Below are positions 13,735-14,320 of a stretch of 14,320 nt of DNA, one piece after another. The stretch's first letter is position 1, and each line of letters begins with the position of its first letter. The notes beneath the pieces are model-generated. The model saw only the letters and a program-made list of their open reading frames with translations. It had not been told where the DNA came from and did no database searches. The position numbers and the translations under genes were made by a program. This DNA comes from an uncultured Clostridia bacterium (GTDB lineage Bacteria > Bacillota > Clostridia > Christensenellales > Borkfalkiaceae), in assembly GCA_945834965.1 (NCBI GenBank), contig CAMAHZ010000014.1:1-14320 (forward strand), given 5' to 3'.

Positions 13735-13892
13735 CGCCGTAAATAGGCGTAAGCTTTGTAAAATAAAGCCGTCCTGTTTTAGGCGCTATCAATTAAATAA
13801 ATTGATTTGTAAAAAATTATTTCACAAAAATTTAAAAAATTTTGCCAAAAATAAAGGAAAACGGAAAAGTTTTTCGTATATATTAAGTGAAA
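13735..13892. other. AT-rich intergenic region between the SDR and dGTPase genes
   Basis: Two weak hairpins are visible just after the SDR stop: ACGCC/GGCGT (13734-13750) and GCTTT/AAAGC (centred near 13760). Neither has a proper T-run. The remainder is A/T-rich, and I see no promoter pair with acceptable spacing. Whether transcription continues into the next gene is unresolved. Confidence 0.4.
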
Positions 13893-14320
13893 ATGGATAA
13901 ATTTAATTCTATAATTCAAAATCGGTACGACTTAGAGAATAGGTATCTTTCGCCCTTTGCCGCAAAATCGGCGCAAACTAAGGGCAGGGCTCGCCCCGAG
14001 CCCCCGTGTGAAATGCGCACGGATTATCAGCGTGACCGCGACAGAATTATCTACAGTAAAGCGTTTATCCGTTTAAAGAACAAAACTCAGGTGTTTTTCT
14101 CGCCCGAAGGCGACCACTACGTAACCCGTCTTACTCACACGTTGGACGTGTCGCAGATTGCACGCTCGCTTGCAAGGGCGCTAAGCCTTAACGAAGATTT
14201 AGCCGAAGCCATCGCCTACGGTCACGATTTGGGGCATACCCCGTTCGGTCACAGCGGCGAAAGAATACTTGCAAAGCTCTCGCCTACGGGCTTTAAGCAT
14301 AACGAACAGTCCGTAAGGGT
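13893..14320 (+). CDS. dgt: dGTPase-family HD hydrolase (5' part, runs off the window)
   Basis: The first 142 residues are present and the frame is open to the window edge. This family hydrolyses dGTP or other dNTPs to the nucleoside and triphosphate. The N-terminus carries the characteristic [19 protein letters not shown] and RLKNKTQVF, then the HD metal site: His82 in RLTHT, His111-Asp112 in [14 protein letters not shown], and His120. The start is the ATG at 13893 after a weak TAAGTGA. In many Clostridia this gene precedes dnaG and rpoD, so those are plausible next neighbours, although this is inference only. Confidence 0.9.
   Translation, partial: MDKFNSIIQNRYDLENRYLSPFAAKSAQTKGRARPEPPCEMRTDYQRDRDRIIYSKAFIRLKNKTQVFFSPEGDHYVTRLTHTLDVSQIARSLARALSLNEDLAEAIAYGHDLGHTPFGHSGERILAKLSPTGFKHNEQSVR

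Noticed and set aside
13861..13877. ACGGAAAA/TTTTTCGT inverted repeat as a terminator
   Set aside because: The loop would be a single base and no T-run follows it.
13842..13884. TTGCCA ... TATATT as a dGTPase promoter
   Set aside because: The spacing is about 31 bases and the -10 would leave almost no leader before the ATG at 13893.
13673..13900. 75-codon ORF across the gap before the dGTPase gene
   Set aside because: It overlaps the end of the SDR gene in another frame and is Lys/Asn-rich because the gap is AT-rich; no ribosome binding site.

Overview
The window looks like a chromosomal segment of an anaerobic, probably spore-forming Clostridia-type bacterium (Bacillota). The evidence is a SpoVAC homologue, an oxygen-sensitive pyruvate formate-lyase (PFL) system under a ZTP riboswitch, A-rich leaders with AAAGGAG-type ribosome binding sites, frequent TTG/GTG starts, and short intergenic hairpin repeats of a style I associate with gut Clostridia. 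The exact lineage cannot be fixed from this sequence.

Left edge (1-1109): a gene-free 338 bases holds the remnant of a dispersed repeat with two nested hairpins. It is followed by an array of ten short hairpins (111-331) joined by 8-base linkers, lying just beyond the 3' end of a minus-strand ZIP-family metal transporter. Rightward from about 1200 come an SDR oxidoreductase and a lone spoVAC.

Centre (2683-6329): a compact pyruvate formate-lyase operon with a strong promoter, a ZTP (pfl-motif) riboswitch with an overlapping intrinsic terminator, pflA (activase), a small thioredoxin-like protein, a pyruvate formate-lyase that stops just before its glycyl-radical domain, and a separate 76-residue gene that is exactly that missing domain. 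A strong terminator closes the operon. The enzyme is therefore encoded as two polypeptides, with the catalytic cysteines on one and the radical glycine on the other. A hairpin holds the stop codon of the large subunit in its GUAA loop. This split, riboswitch-controlled PFL is the most interesting system here. The biological logic would be that low 10-formyl-THF raises ZTP, the riboswitch turns transcription on, and PFL makes formate for formyl-THF synthesis as well as acetyl-CoA.

Right (6352-13734): a new promoter precedes a run of close or overlapping genes. These are a leucine-rich-repeat protein with a long acidic insert, a membrane-anchored ComEC-like metallo-beta-lactamase-fold protein with an eroded metal site, then aroC, aroB, aroE, aroQ (type II), aroK and a FabG-like SDR. 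The five aro genes cover 3-dehydroquinate synthesis through shikimate-3-phosphate plus the last step to chorismate. DAHP synthase and EPSP synthase (aroA) are not in the window. The edge (13893 on) is the 5' part of a dGTPase-family HD hydrolase that runs off the window.
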